Part shown: positions 56,409 to 64,000 of the stretch, piece by piece
Layout of the letters: every line of letters begins with the position of its first letter
How positions within the stretch are numbered: the stretch's first letter is position 1
Origin: Synechococcus sp. KORDI-52
GTDB taxonomy: Bacteria > Cyanobacteriota > Cyanobacteriia > PCC-6307 > Cyanobiaceae
Direction: 5' to 3'
DNA length: 64,000 nucleotides
NCBI RefSeq assembly: GCF_000737595.1
Contig: NZ_CP006271.1
Coordinates: 1,860,001 to 1,924,000, forward strand
The notes under the pieces: model-generated
Told to the model about the DNA's origin: nothing
Databases searched by the model: none
Seen by the model: the letters and a program-made list of their open reading frames with translations, nothing else
Program-made: the position numbers and the translations under genes

Positions 56409-57390
56409 GGGATCGGTCCCAGAGTGTGAGCAGTGACGGCGCCAGAGCGATGCTTGACCAGGAGCCCACGACAACTCCCAAAGCCAGGGCAATCGCAAAC
56501 CAGTACAGCGTCGCCCCACCAAAGAAGACAAGAGCCAGCAAAGGAAGCAGGGTGGTTCCACTGGTGTACAGGGTGCGGGTCAAGGTGGCCGACACCGCTT
56601 GATCCACCTGCAATGAAAGTGGGAGATCCGAGGCATCCTTGCTGCGCTCTCGGATGCGATCGAAGACCACGACCGTGTCATTCACCGAATAGCCGGCAAT
56701 CGTCAGCAACGACACTGCGAAAAGGCTGTCCACCTCCAGGTGCAGAACAACACCAAGCCAGGCGAACACGCCACAAACAATCGCCACGTCATGGGCCAAC
56801 GCCACCAGGGCGAGGAAGGCATAGCGACGGTCGTAGCGAAAGCTGATGTAGGCGGCGATGCCAGTGAAGGCCACAAGCAGAGAAATCAAGCTGCTGCGCA
56901 GCAGTTGCTTGCCCAAGCTCGGCCCGATGGTGTCAACCGATTGCCCACCGGAGAGGAACGGTCCTGCAACCGGGTCGACCGCTTGGATCACCGCTTGGCC
57001 CTGGGCAGCCGACAACGTTGGTAGACGCAACAACAAGGACTGACCAGCATCCAGGAGCTGAACCCTGGGTGCTCCCAGGTTGGGGAGAGGTTGCCCCTCC
57101 TCCACAGGCAACTCCAAGGTGCGGATCACGTCGGAGACTGCAATTGCCTTGAGCTCGCCGCAGGAATCATCACAACGGCGCTCCAATTGAATCTGCGTGC
57201 CGCCCGTGAAATCCAGGCCCGGGCGCAGGGGAGCTCGAATGGAAGGATCCAGCCAGCTGAGCAGAAGTCCAAGCAAACTGACCGACACCACAAGGCCTGA
57301 AATCAACCAGACCCGGCGCCGCATGCTGCTGAGGGACCAGCGCAGATTGCGAACTTGGGCCGCTGTTGCCGATGACGATGATTCAGTCAT
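56401..57390 (-). CDS. secF: Protein translocase subunit SecF
   Basis: Part of SecDF, which uses the proton motive force to help SecYEG-exported proteins emerge. The 329-aa protein has six helices, the D1-type motif LDFTGGTQIQLE near residue 38, and SVNDTVVVFDRIRE near residue 230 in the last cluster. Its ATG is 3 nt after the secD stop, so the two are one operon; together they form the standard two-gene arrangement. Confidence 0.96.
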   Translation of the reverse strand: MTESSSSATAAQVRNLRWSLSSMRRRVWLISGLVVSVSLLGLLLSWLDPSIRAPLRPGLDFTGGTQIQLERRCDDSCGELKAIAVSDVIRTLELPVEEGQPLPNLGAPRVQLLDAGQSLLLRLPTLSAAQGQAVIQAVDPVAGPFLSGGQSVDTIGPSLGKQLLRSSLISLLVAFTGIAAYISFRYDRRYAFLALVALAHDVAIVCGVFAWLGVVLHLEVDSLFAVSLLTIAGYSVNDTVVVFDRIRERSKDASDLPLSLQVDQAVSATLTRTLYTSGTTLLPLLALVFFGGATLYWFAIALALGVVVGSWSSIALAPSLLTLWDRSLD

Positions 57391-57393
57391 GGT

Positions 57394-58875
57394 TCAAGCG
57401 GTAGGGGAAGGAAGCTGCCGAGCGGGCAGGAAATTGTTGGCACGACGCAGACCGGCGTACCCCATCAGGAAACGGAGCAGAGTGCGGGTGCAGGTGAGGG
57501 CGGTGAACAGACTCAGCAGAACACCGATGCCCAGGGTCGCCGCGAAGCCTTTGACCAGTCCGGTGCCAAGGAAGAAAAGAGCCGCGCAGCTGATCAGCGT
57601 GGTCAGGTGACCATCAACGATGGATGAAAACGCCTCGGAGAAGCCGGTATCAATCGAGCGGATCAAGGTGTTGCCTCGACGCAGCTCATCTTTGATCCGC
57701 TCGAAGATCAACACGTTGGCATCGACGGCCATGCCAATAGACAGGATGAATCCAGCGATCCCTGGCAGCGTCAGCGTGACAGGAATCAAGGCATACACCG
57801 CCAGATTGAACAGGGCATAGAGGCTGAGGGCCATCACAGCCACTGCTCCAGGCAGGCGATACGCCACCACCATGAAGACAGCCACCAGAGCCAGTCCAGA
57901 GAGGGCTGCCACAAGGCTGCGGCGAATGTTTTCTGCCCCCAGCGTGGGCCCGATGGTGCGAACCTCAATGATCTCGACAGGGAGTGGCAAGGAGCCACCA
58001 CGGAGCTTGACCTCCAGCTCGCGGGCCGATTCGGCACTGAAATTGCCACTGATGGTGGCCGCTCCACCGGAGATGCCAGCGCTTTTGAACTGGGGGCCAA
58101 CACTGGCGGCACTGATCAGCTGATCGTCCAAGGTGATGGCCAGCAACCGATCTGTTCCGGCAATCGACTTGGTGAGGTCAGCGAAAGCCTCAGCACCCTC
58201 AGCATCGAAATTGAGGGTCACCTCCCAGCTGTTTGGATTGTTCTGCAGCGGTTGGCGGCCTGCCGTCACCAGCTGCTTTCCCGTCAGCGCTGCCGGCTCG
58301 AGCATGGTGAGCAGATCGGAATCAACCTTGTTCAGAAGCTCTCGCAGCTGCTCCTCCTCTGAGTTGGCCTGCCCATCAAGACCCAGGGTCTCCTGGGTTG
58401 ACTTGAGCTGATCCAGATCCAGAGGCTCCGGCGTTTCTCCGCGGCGGATCTGATCCTCGCGGAGCCTGAGGATCGCTTCCACCTGGGAACGGAGCTGCCT
58501 CAGACCACGGAACTCAGCTTCTGTGTCAGGTTTCTGGGCACGAAACTCCAGCAGGGCCGTATCGCCCAGAACCCGAGCGGCAGCGGTGGGATCCTGTTCG
58601 CCGGGGAGCTGCAACACCAGCTGCGATTCACCCACCGTCTGCAGAGTGGACTCCGCCACGCCCAGGCCGTTGACCCGGCGATCGAGCACAGCTTTCACCG
58701 CTTCCATTTCTTCGGAGCCGACACGGGTGATCTCCCCAGCCGGCATCACCTCAACGGTGAGCTGACTGCCGCCCCTCAGATCAAGGCCGAGCTCCAACGG
58801 CGTCCGAACCAAAAACATCCCGGCGGCGATCGCCAGGGCAAGAACAAGGGCAAACCAACCCTGATAACGCGCCAT
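57394..58875 (-). CDS. secD: Protein translocase subunit SecD
   Basis: The larger SecDF subunit, 493 aa. It shows the motif LGLDLRGGSQLTVEV near residue 30, a long P1 periplasmic domain, and GMAVDANVLIFERIKDELRRGN near residue 410, which contains the conserved Asp of the proton path. The ATG at 58875 was preferred over a TTG three bases earlier. The gene lies 5 nt after pdhB and immediately before secF. Confidence 0.96.
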   Translation of the reverse strand: MARYQGWFALVLALAIAAGMFLVRTPLELGLDLRGGSQLTVEVMPAGEITRVGSEEMEAVKAVLDRRVNGLGVAESTLQTVGESQLVLQLPGEQDPTAAARVLGDTALLEFRAQKPDTEAEFRGLRQLRSQVEAILRLREDQIRRGETPEPLDLDQLKSTQETLGLDGQANSEEEQLRELLNKVDSDLLTMLEPAALTGKQLVTAGRQPLQNNPNSWEVTLNFDAEGAEAFADLTKSIAGTDRLLAITLDDQLISAASVGPQFKSAGISGGAATISGNFSAESARELEVKLRGGSLPLPVEIIEVRTIGPTLGAENIRRSLVAALSGLALVAVFMVVAYRLPGAVAVMALSLYALFNLAVYALIPVTLTLPGIAGFILSIGMAVDANVLIFERIKDELRRGNTLIRSIDTGFSEAFSSIVDGHLTTLISCAALFFLGTGLVKGFAATLGIGVLLSLFTALTCTRTLLRFLMGYAGLRRANNFLPARQLPSPTA

Positions 58876-58880
58876 CAACG

Positions 58881-59864
58881 TCAGATTCCCTTGTTGACCA
58901 ACGCCTGAGCCGCCTCGACGATCTGATGCGGCTGAATGATCGTGAGGTTCTCCAGGGAACCGTTGTAGGGAGTGGGGATGTCCTGACTGGAGAGACGCAC
59001 AGGACGAGCATCCAGGTCGTCAAAGCACTGCTCGGTGATCAGGGCGATCAGCTCAGCACCGATGCCACCGGTCTTCATGCATTCCTCCACCACAATCACC
59101 TTGTTGGTCTTGCGGATGGAGCGGCTGATTGTCTCCATATCGAAGGGCTTGAGGCTGATCAGATCGATCAATTCAACGCTCACTCCCTCTGCCTGCAGTT
59201 GCTCCACGGCCTTGAGGCAGTGATGACGCATCCGTGAGTAGGTGAGGATCGTCACATCGGTGCCTTCCTTCACCAAGTCCGCCTGGTCGAGGGCACAGAT
59301 GTAGTCGCCTTCGGGGAGCTCCTCACTGAGGTTGTAGAGCAGAACGTGCTCGAAGAAAAGAACGGGATTGTTGTCCCGAATTGCAGCCTTCATCAGGCCT
59401 TTGGCATTGGTGGGCGTGCTGCAGGCCACGATCTTGATGCCGGGGACGGCATGGAAGTAGGCCTCAAGCCGTTGGCTGTGCTCAGCGCCGAGCTGACGAC
59501 CCACACCACCGGGACCGCGCACCACAGTGGGAATGGTGAAGTTGCCGCCGCTGGTGTAGCGGAGCATCCCCATGTTGTTGGAGATCTGGTTGAAGGCCAG
59601 GAGCAGGAAGCCCATGTTCATGCCCTCAACGATCGGACGCAAGCCGGTCATCGCGGCACCAACCGCCATTCCGGTGAAGCCGTTCTCAGCAATTGGAGTG
59701 TCGAGAACCCGGAGATCGCCGTATTTCTCCGCCAGATCCTTGGTGACCTTGTAACTGCCCCCGTAATGGCCCACGTCTTCTCCCATCACACAGACGTGGG
59801 GGTCTCTCCCCATCTCCTCGTCGATGGCTTCCCGGAGGGCGTTGAAGAGAAGTGTTCCTGCCAC
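58881..59864 (-). CDS. pdhB: Pyruvate dehydrogenase E1 component beta subunit
   Basis: The beta chain of the thiamine-diphosphate-dependent E1, which makes acetyl groups for acetyl-CoA. The 327-aa protein has [16 protein letters not shown] and [19 protein letters not shown] at the N-terminus, [20 protein letters not shown] near residue 106, and [18 protein letters not shown] near residue 250. The E1 alpha gene is not in this window. The secD gene follows 5 nt downstream, an arrangement that lets pyruvate metabolism and protein export share a message. Confidence 0.96.
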   Translation of the reverse strand: MAGTLLFNALREAIDEEMGRDPHVCVMGEDVGHYGGSYKVTKDLAEKYGDLRVLDTPIAENGFTGMAVGAAMTGLRPIVEGMNMGFLLLAFNQISNNMGMLRYTSGGNFTIPTVVRGPGGVGRQLGAEHSQRLEAYFHAVPGIKIVACSTPTNAKGLMKAAIRDNNPVLFFEHVLLYNLSEELPEGDYICALDQADLVKEGTDVTILTYSRMRHHCLKAVEQLQAEGVSVELIDLISLKPFDMETISRSIRKTNKVIVVEECMKTGGIGAELIALITEQCFDDLDARPVRLSSQDIPTPYNGSLENLTIIQPHQIVEAAQALVNKGI

Positions 59865-59926
59865 GGCGTCACAGTGATCCCGGCCAATCCGGGTGGTGAG
59901 GCCAAGCTATCTCAGTCAGCGCAGGG

Positions 59927-60022
59927 TCAACCCCCCGCCGCGAAGGTGAACAACAGCAAAACCGAAAGCAGCATGGCCGGAGACAGCAGCAACGCCAGCT
60001 GGCCGAGGTCGTGGGGCGTCAT
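59927..60022 (-). CDS. Possible 31-aa membrane peptide
   Basis: A very short ORF read on minus: MTPHDLGQLALLLSPAMLL, followed by SVLLLFTFAAGG. It is one continuous membrane helix after five polar residues, like the tiny photosynthetic subunits. Its N-terminus is vaguely similar to PsbM (DLG then a long helix) but does not match it. It lies between DUF3082 and pdhB on the coding strand. There is no strong ribosome-binding site. Low to moderate confidence. Confidence 0.38.
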   Translation of the reverse strand: MTPHDLGQLALLLSPAMLLSVLLLFTFAAGG

Positions 60023-60046
60023 CCAAACCCAGGCAATGAGCGGACA

Positions 60047-60364
60047 TTAGGCAGGGTTCTGATCGCGAGCCGTAAAGAGACTGCGAAGAAACACCAGGGT
60101 CAGGCCAAGGGCGACAAAACCGGTGCTGAACGTGGCCAGGAAGGACAAGCCCACCAGCAGGGTCTTCAGGGTGACGGCGATGTTTTGGGCAATCGGCGAG
60201 CTGTAGTGCGGGGGGTGAACAGCGAAATAGACCACCATCCGCCGGCTCAGGCCCAGGGCTAGCCAGGCCAAAAGCCCAGCCGTCAGCGCTCCGGAAAGGA
60301 AACTCAGCGGACCTTTACGCGGATCCCGTGGTTCGGGGCTCTCAGGTGGAAGGACATCAGTCAT
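60047..60364 (-). CDS. DUF3082 membrane protein
   Basis: A 105-aa protein with two membrane helices: [22 protein letters not shown] near residue 24 and [28 protein letters not shown] at residues 67-95. The [20 protein letters not shown] loop between them matches the cyanobacterial DUF3082 family of unknown function. The ATG at 60364 overlaps the ispE stop by 4 nt (ATGA), which fixes the start over the longer in-frame ORF to 60493. Confidence 0.85.
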   Translation of the reverse strand: MTDVLPPESPEPRDPRKGPLSFLSGALTAGLLAWLALGLSRRMVVYFAVHPPHYSSPIAQNIAVTLKTLLVGLSFLATFSTGFVALGLTLVFLRSLFTARDQNPA

Positions 60365-61284
60365 GCCTCGATCCTCACGCCATCCCCGCGGAGGGCGCAA
60401 GACCAGGCCTTCAGGCCGGCGCGGTCCAACTGGGGGGCGAACTGATCCTGCGCCTGGCGGCATGACGCCAGATCGGAGAACAGCGCAAAGCAACTGGGAC
60501 CGGAGCCGCTCATGGCCACCGCCAGGCTATGCGGAATGCTCTTCAACAGATCGAGCGCCGAACGCACCGCAGCTGTTTGAGGAGCGACCACCTCCTGCAG
60601 GTCATTGCGCAAGGGAGGTGGCAGATCACTGCGCAAGGGGCGGAGCCAATCAGCGCTGCGCAAGGCTTGCCGGCGTTGTTCAAAAGCTGCCTCACCAGCG
60701 AGGTAGTGGGATTGATTGAGCTCGCGGCAACGCTTGTAAGCCCAGGGCGTTGAGACGCTCACCGTGGGGTCTTTGACCAAGAGCACCGCCAGGGATTGGA
60801 GCGTTGCTGGCAAGGCTTCCAGATGTTCGCCTCGGCCGAAACAGAGCTGACATCCTCCGGCCACACAGAAGGGCATGTCTGAACCGAGCTCAGCGGCCAT
60901 GCACTCCAGCTCCGCGGGACTGTGGCCCAAGCCCCACAGGGCATTCAGACCCACCAGTGCCGCGGCGCCGTCGCTGGAGCCACCAGCCAGGCCAGCACCG
61001 ATGGGGATGTGCTTCTCCAGATGAATCGACGCGCCCAATTCACTGAAACCGGAACGGTCCCGCAGTAAACGGGCTGCCCTGAGAATCAGGTTGTCATCGC
61101 CAACACTGAGGTTGGGGTCATCGCAACTGAGGCTGAGTTGAGCATCGGCGGTGTTTTCAAAGCTCAGCCGATCCGACAAGTCGATGCTCTGCATCACCAT
61201 GGCCAGCTCGTGGAAACCGTCGGACCGCAGTCCCAGAACCTCGAGATGCAGGTTGACTTTGGCGGGAGCCGTCACCGAGATCAT
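60361..61284 (-). CDS. ispE: 4-diphosphocytidyl-2-C-methyl-D-erythritol kinase
   Basis: GHMP kinase of the MEP pathway that makes isoprenoid precursors for carotenoids, phytol and quinones. The 307-aa protein has [22 protein letters not shown] at the N-terminus, the ATP motif [21 protein letters not shown] near residue 92, and [13 protein letters not shown] near residue 258. It lies 9 nt after rsmA on the same strand; the rsmA-ispE pairing is widespread. Confidence 0.97.
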   Translation of the reverse strand: MISVTAPAKVNLHLEVLGLRSDGFHELAMVMQSIDLSDRLSFENTADAQLSLSCDDPNLSVGDDNLILRAARLLRDRSGFSELGASIHLEKHIPIGAGLAGGSSDGAAALVGLNALWGLGHSPAELECMAAELGSDMPFCVAGGCQLCFGRGEHLEALPATLQSLAVLLVKDPTVSVSTPWAYKRCRELNQSHYLAGEAAFEQRRQALRSADWLRPLRSDLPPPLRNDLQEVVAPQTAAVRSALDLLKSIPHSLAVAMSGSGPSCFALFSDLASCRQAQDQFAPQLDRAGLKAWSCALRGDGVRIEA

Positions 61285-61293
61285 GGTGGTCGT

Positions 61294-62118
61294 TCAGTCG
61301 CCTTGATTCAAACCCCTGGCCAGGGCGACCCAGGTGGCGGGCGCGAGTTCCTGGGGGCGCTGCTGCAAGCTGAAGCCGGCGGTGACCGCCAAAGCCTGCA
61401 AGCAATCGGGTTCAGCCACACCCGCCAGGGAGTTGCGCAACATCTTGCGCCGCGCCAGAAACGCCTGCTTCAACAGCGATTCCACCCGTACGGCCAGAGC
61501 CGGCTCCACCCGCTCCGAGGCCGGCAAGGGCTCCAGGCAGATCACCTCCGACTGCACCTTCGGTGGGGGCTGAAAACAGCGCGGCGGCACCGGACACACC
61601 GAACGACAGCGGGCCAACAACTGCATCCGCACACTCAGGGCGCTGAAACTGCTGTGGCCGGGCCGGGCACGGATCCGCTGCGCGACTTCCTTCTGCACGA
61701 GCAAGACAAGCCGTTGGTAGGGCGGATCCACCGGCCGGTCCAGTCGACCCACCAACCGCTCCAGCAACGGGCCAGTGATGTTGTACGGGATGTTGGCCAC
61801 CACCTTGTCGGCGATGCGGCCATCGCTCAATTCAAGTGGAGCTTCAAGAACATCCCCTTGATGGAGGCTGAATCCAGGCTGAGCCTCAAAACGCTCCTGC
61901 AGACCAGCCACCAGATCGCGGTCGAGCTCAATCGCATGCACCGCCTTCAGCCCCGCGGCCAGGAGCCGCTCGGTCAAGGCGCCGCGTCCGGGCCCAACCT
62001 CCAGCACCCGATCGGTGGGCTGAAGATCAGCCGCCTCGACAATCCGCTGCAGCACGGAATCGTCCCGCAACCAGTGCTGGCCGAAGCGCTTTCGGGCGTG
62101 GTGTCCGGAGAAAGCCAT
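61294..62118 (-). CDS. rsmA: 16S rRNA dimethyladenosine methyltransferase
   Basis: Dimethylates A1518 and A1519 of 16S rRNA late in 30S assembly (KsgA). The 274-aa protein has RKRFGQHWLRDDSVLQRIV, the SAM motif LEVGPGRGALTERLL near residue 40 and the catalytic NIPYNITGPLLERLV near residue 110. The ATG at 62118 is followed directly by family sequence. The yraN-like gene ends 14 nt upstream. Confidence 0.97.
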   Translation of the reverse strand: MAFSGHHARKRFGQHWLRDDSVLQRIVEAADLQPTDRVLEVGPGRGALTERLLAAGLKAVHAIELDRDLVAGLQERFEAQPGFSLHQGDVLEAPLELSDGRIADKVVANIPYNITGPLLERLVGRLDRPVDPPYQRLVLLVQKEVAQRIRARPGHSSFSALSVRMQLLARCRSVCPVPPRCFQPPPKVQSEVICLEPLPASERVEPALAVRVESLLKQAFLARRKMLRNSLAGVAEPDCLQALAVTAGFSLQQRPQELAPATWVALARGLNQGD

Positions 62119-62132
62119 GGATCAACTGTGCA

Positions 62133-62501
62133 TCAGCACAGCCGTTCCACATCCAGCCAACGAATCGTGCCGCGGGATGGCAGCAAAGGCACAAGAGCCA
62201 GCCTGACCCGCAACAGCTGATCGGCTGATGCCGGATGGGCAGCACGCCAACAGCTGATCGTGCGGGCCATGCGACGCCTTTTGGCGGGATGAAAAGCATC
62301 CAGGCCATGGCGATCACGGCTCCCAGATCGGCGCCCCTTGACCTCCACCACCAGCAAGGCGTTGTGTCGCATCAGCACCAGATCCAATTCGCCCCAGCGG
62401 CAGTGCCAGTTGCGATCCAGCAATCGCCATCCATGCGCTTCAAGCTGCTGCAGGGCCTGCTGCTCCGCCCAGCGACCGCTGTATTGCGACTTCACCGGCA
62501 T
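62133..62501 (-). CDS. YraN/UPF0102 family protein
   Basis: A 122-aa endonuclease-like fold protein. The motif GELDLVLMRHNALLVVEVKGRRSG near residue 38 has the D-ExK pattern of the restriction-endonuclease superfamily, and ARTISCWRAAHP follows. Function in vivo is unknown. The ATG at 62501 was used; a TTG directly before it is in frame. It is the first gene of the run rsmA-ispE-DUF3082 on minus and diverges from the pentapeptide-repeat gene. Confidence 0.9.
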   Translation of the reverse strand: MPVKSQYSGRWAEQQALQQLEAHGWRLLDRNWHCRWGELDLVLMRHNALLVVEVKGRRSGSRDRHGLDAFHPAKRRRMARTISCWRAAHPASADQLLRVRLALVPLLPSRGTIRWLDVERLC

Positions 62502-62573
62502 CAACCATCACGTCTCGATCCAAACCATTCCCCCGATGAACGGTTCTAGGGTTCATTTGTGGTTGTTTCGATC

Positions 62574-63059
62574 ATGCGCAGACGTTTCACGGCCATTTTG
62601 ATCTCCCTGTTGCTGCTGACATGCCAGTGGCTGGCAGTAGCACCGGCTGATGCCGCCATCGATGTGGCCAAACAGGTGCTAATCGGTGCCGACTACGCCG
62701 ACAAGGACCTGCGTGGAGCCACCTTCAACCTCAGCAACCTGCGCGAAGCCAACCTGTCCGGATCGGATCTCCGCGGAGCCAGCCTCTACGGCGCGAAGCT
62801 GCAGGACGCTGACCTCAGCGGCTCCGATCTGCGTGAAGCCACGCTCGATTCCGCCGTGATGACGGGTACCAATCTCTCGGATACCGTGCTGGAGGGAGCC
62901 TTCGCCTTCAACACCCGCTTCAAGGATGTGGTGATCACGGGAGCCGACTTCACGGATGTCCCCATGCGCGGGGACCAACTCAAAAGCCTCTGTGCCGTTG
63001 CCGATGGGACCAATTCCGTCACCGGCCGCAGCACCCGCGAGAGCCTCGGCTGCGCTTGA
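62574..63059 (+). CDS. Secreted pentapeptide-repeat protein
   Basis: A 161-aa protein with a signal peptide (AILISLLLLTCQWLAVAPADA) and about twelve A(D/N)LxX-type repeats between residues 40 and 125, which form a right-handed quadrilateral beta helix. The C-terminal end contains a pair of Cys (SLCAVADG and SLGCA) that could form a disulfide, like thylakoid-lumen pentapeptide proteins of chloroplasts. The ATG at 62574 was chosen over 62559 because it begins with the basic n-region MRRRF. Confidence 0.88.
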   Translation: MRRRFTAILISLLLLTCQWLAVAPADAAIDVAKQVLIGADYADKDLRGATFNLSNLREANLSGSDLRGASLYGAKLQDADLSGSDLREATLDSAVMTGTNLSDTVLEGAFAFNTRFKDVVITGADFTDVPMRGDQLKSLCAVADGTNSVTGRSTRESLGCA

Positions 63060-63062
63060 ACC

Positions 63063-63491
63063 ATGAGCTTTGATCCCCGCAGCCTCGAGCGCCTGCGTGA
63101 GTTGGGGCGTCAACTCCCCGCACGCCTGCCGGAACCGGAGAAGCCTTCCGCAGAGCCCAAAGCCAGCCAGGTGCGCCACCGCGTTGAAACCGAGAAGAAC
63201 CCGGAGGAGCTCTTCCGCGAACTGATGAAGGCCAGCCAGGACGGCACCGTTCCTGAACACCTCATGGCCCGCCTCAAACAGCTGGAGGCCCAACGCAAAC
63301 CATCGGGTCAAGTGGTGCCCTTCAACAGCGACACCGACGTCCCGGGGCTGGCCGCACCGGCCCACAGCCGGCCCGGACCTGGAAAAAACACCCAGCCCAA
63401 ACGACCGAAGGTTGACCCAGGCAGCGAGGAGGAAAGCCTCTATGTGGCTTTCGGGCAGTTGCTGCTAGAGGACGACGGAGACGACGTTTGA
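63063..63491 (+). CDS. Hypothetical protein, 142 aa
   Basis: Begins [19 protein letters not shown], with helical blocks and a Lys/Pro-rich middle that looks disordered. A conserved-looking segment is [32 protein letters not shown] near residue 46, and the C-terminus is acidic ([10 protein letters not shown]). It lies 3 nt after the pentapeptide gene and overlaps rlmH by 4 nt, so it is translated in an operon. I do not know the family. Confidence 0.75.
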   Translation: MSFDPRSLERLRELGRQLPARLPEPEKPSAEPKASQVRHRVETEKNPEELFRELMKASQDGTVPEHLMARLKQLEAQRKPSGQVVPFNSDTDVPGLAAPAHSRPGPGKNTQPKRPKVDPGSEEESLYVAFGQLLLEDDGDDV

Positions 63492-63922
63492 ACCCGGCCC
63501 GTTGCCGGATTCTTGCGGTGGGCAAAGTACGTCGCGGCTGGATTCAGGACGGTATTGAGCTCTACCTCAAACGCCTGCCTGGGTTGACCATCAACGAACT
63601 CCGGGACAGCAACCCAGACAAGGAAGCCGATGCCATCCGGGCGGCTCTACGACCCGACGAAACCATGATCGCCCTGATGGAACAGGGCGACACCCTGGCT
63701 TCGGTTCCCTTCGCGCGACGTCTGGAACAGTTCGGCAACGAGAGGCTGGCCTTTGTGATTGGTGGAGCCGATGGTCTGACCCCTGCACTCAAGGCACAGG
63801 CCCACTGGCGCCTGAGCCTCTCCCCAATGACCTTCCCCCACGAACTGGCGCGGCTGATGCTTGTCGAACAACTCTTCCGGGCCCAGGCGATTGTCCAGGG
63901 CAGCCCTTACCACCGCGCCTAG
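63488..63922 (+). CDS. rlmH: 23S rRNA pseudouridine-1915 N3-methyltransferase
   Basis: SPOUT-family enzyme that methylates pseudouridine 1915 in helix 69 of 23S rRNA. The 144-aa protein has [23 protein letters not shown] at the N-terminus and the knot motifs [15 protein letters not shown] and [25 protein letters not shown]. The start is a TTG overlapping the previous stop (TTGA). The closing YHRA matches the family end. Confidence 0.95.
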   Translation: MNPARCRILAVGKVRRGWIQDGIELYLKRLPGLTINELRDSNPDKEADAIRAALRPDETMIALMEQGDTLASVPFARRLEQFGNERLAFVIGGADGLTPALKAQAHWRLSLSPMTFPHELARLMLVEQLFRAQAIVQGSPYHRA

Positions 63923-63931
63923 GGTTCCGCG

Positions 63932-64000
63932 ATGGTCGCCGATCTCACGTCATCCCCCATGCGTCTGGCACTGCTGTCCCCGATCCATGGCCAGTCGATT
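63932..64000 (+). CDS. Start of a possible gene, cut by window end
   Basis: An ATG at 63932, preceded by AGGG 8 nt upstream, opens a frame that stays open to the last base: MVADLTSSPMRLALLSPIHG. A second in-frame ATG gives MRLALLSPIHG. Twenty-three codons are too few to name a family; the sequence beyond 64000 would settle it. Confidence 0.4.
   Translation, partial: MVADLTSSPMRLALLSPIHGQSI

Noticed and set aside
1-64000. Search for CRISPR arrays, transposases, integrases, phage genes, tRNA and rRNA
   Set aside because: No regular direct-repeat array, no mobile-element protein and no tRNA T-arm-like motif was seen in the gene gaps. A tRNA scan would be needed to exclude a tRNA formally.

Overview
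The window looks like part of the core chromosome of a marine unicellular cyanobacterium, most likely a picocyanobacterial Synechococcus. The evidence is the gene content: phycobilisome genes (apcF, pcyA), geranylgeranyl reductase chlP, psb28, a GUN4-domain protein, the NblS-interacting regulator sipA, a glpX-type FBPase/SBPase, ferredoxin sulfite reductase and an NtcA-type glnA promoter. The DNA is GC-rich and tightly packed, with many 1-4 nt start/stop overlaps and frequent GTG or TTG starts. I saw no tRNA, rRNA, transposase, integrase, phage gene or CRISPR array.

Layout. 1-9.4 kb: ilvD (its first codons lie outside the window), then a minus-strand block for carbon and tetrapyrrole metabolism (pgl, gnd, glgC, hemA, glpX), then rpe on plus. 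9.4-10.7 kb: a 1.28-kb stretch without a recognisable gene, holding small ORFs and hairpins. 10.7-16.2 kb: a minus-strand train typA, DUF309, lptA, lptB, lptF, ccsA (outer-membrane LPS export and c-type cytochrome maturation). 16.3-31.1 kb: U32 peptidase, VanY-like peptidase, chlP, glyS, sir, VanX-like dipeptidase, recG, tsf, rpsB. 31.2-38.7 kb: a glycosyltransferase, a DevBCA-type exporter translationally coupled to pcyA, a pair of M16 peptidases and sipA. 38.8-46.9 kb: bioY, lspA, a membrane GTPase, a PLP decarboxylase, tadA, a photorespiratory aminotransferase, apcF and glnA. 47-48.8 kb: a conspicuously AT-rich islet with two PilZ-domain genes and a small membrane ORF. 48.8-56.2 kb: a methyltransferase, small unknown genes, an RsbW-like ATPase, GUN4, mnmH, psb28 and two AI-2E-type permeases. 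56.2-62.5 kb: a minus-strand run rsmA, ispE, DUF3082, a 31-aa ORF, pdhB, secD, secF and a small gene. 62.6-64 kb: a pentapeptide-repeat lumenal protein, an unknown gene, rlmH and the start of another possible gene.

Most genes are housekeeping. Several neighbouring groups act together: pgl/gnd/rpe/glpX/glgC in the pentose-phosphate and Calvin cycles and glycogen synthesis, hemA/chlP/pcyA/GUN4 in tetrapyrrole and pigment supply, and apcF/glnA as divergent light-harvesting and nitrogen genes. I did not find a clear new multi-gene defence or mobile system. The most unusual parts are the small-ORF region at 9.4-10.7 kb, the AT-rich PilZ islet, the pcyA-DevBCA coupling, and several very small membrane-protein ORFs.
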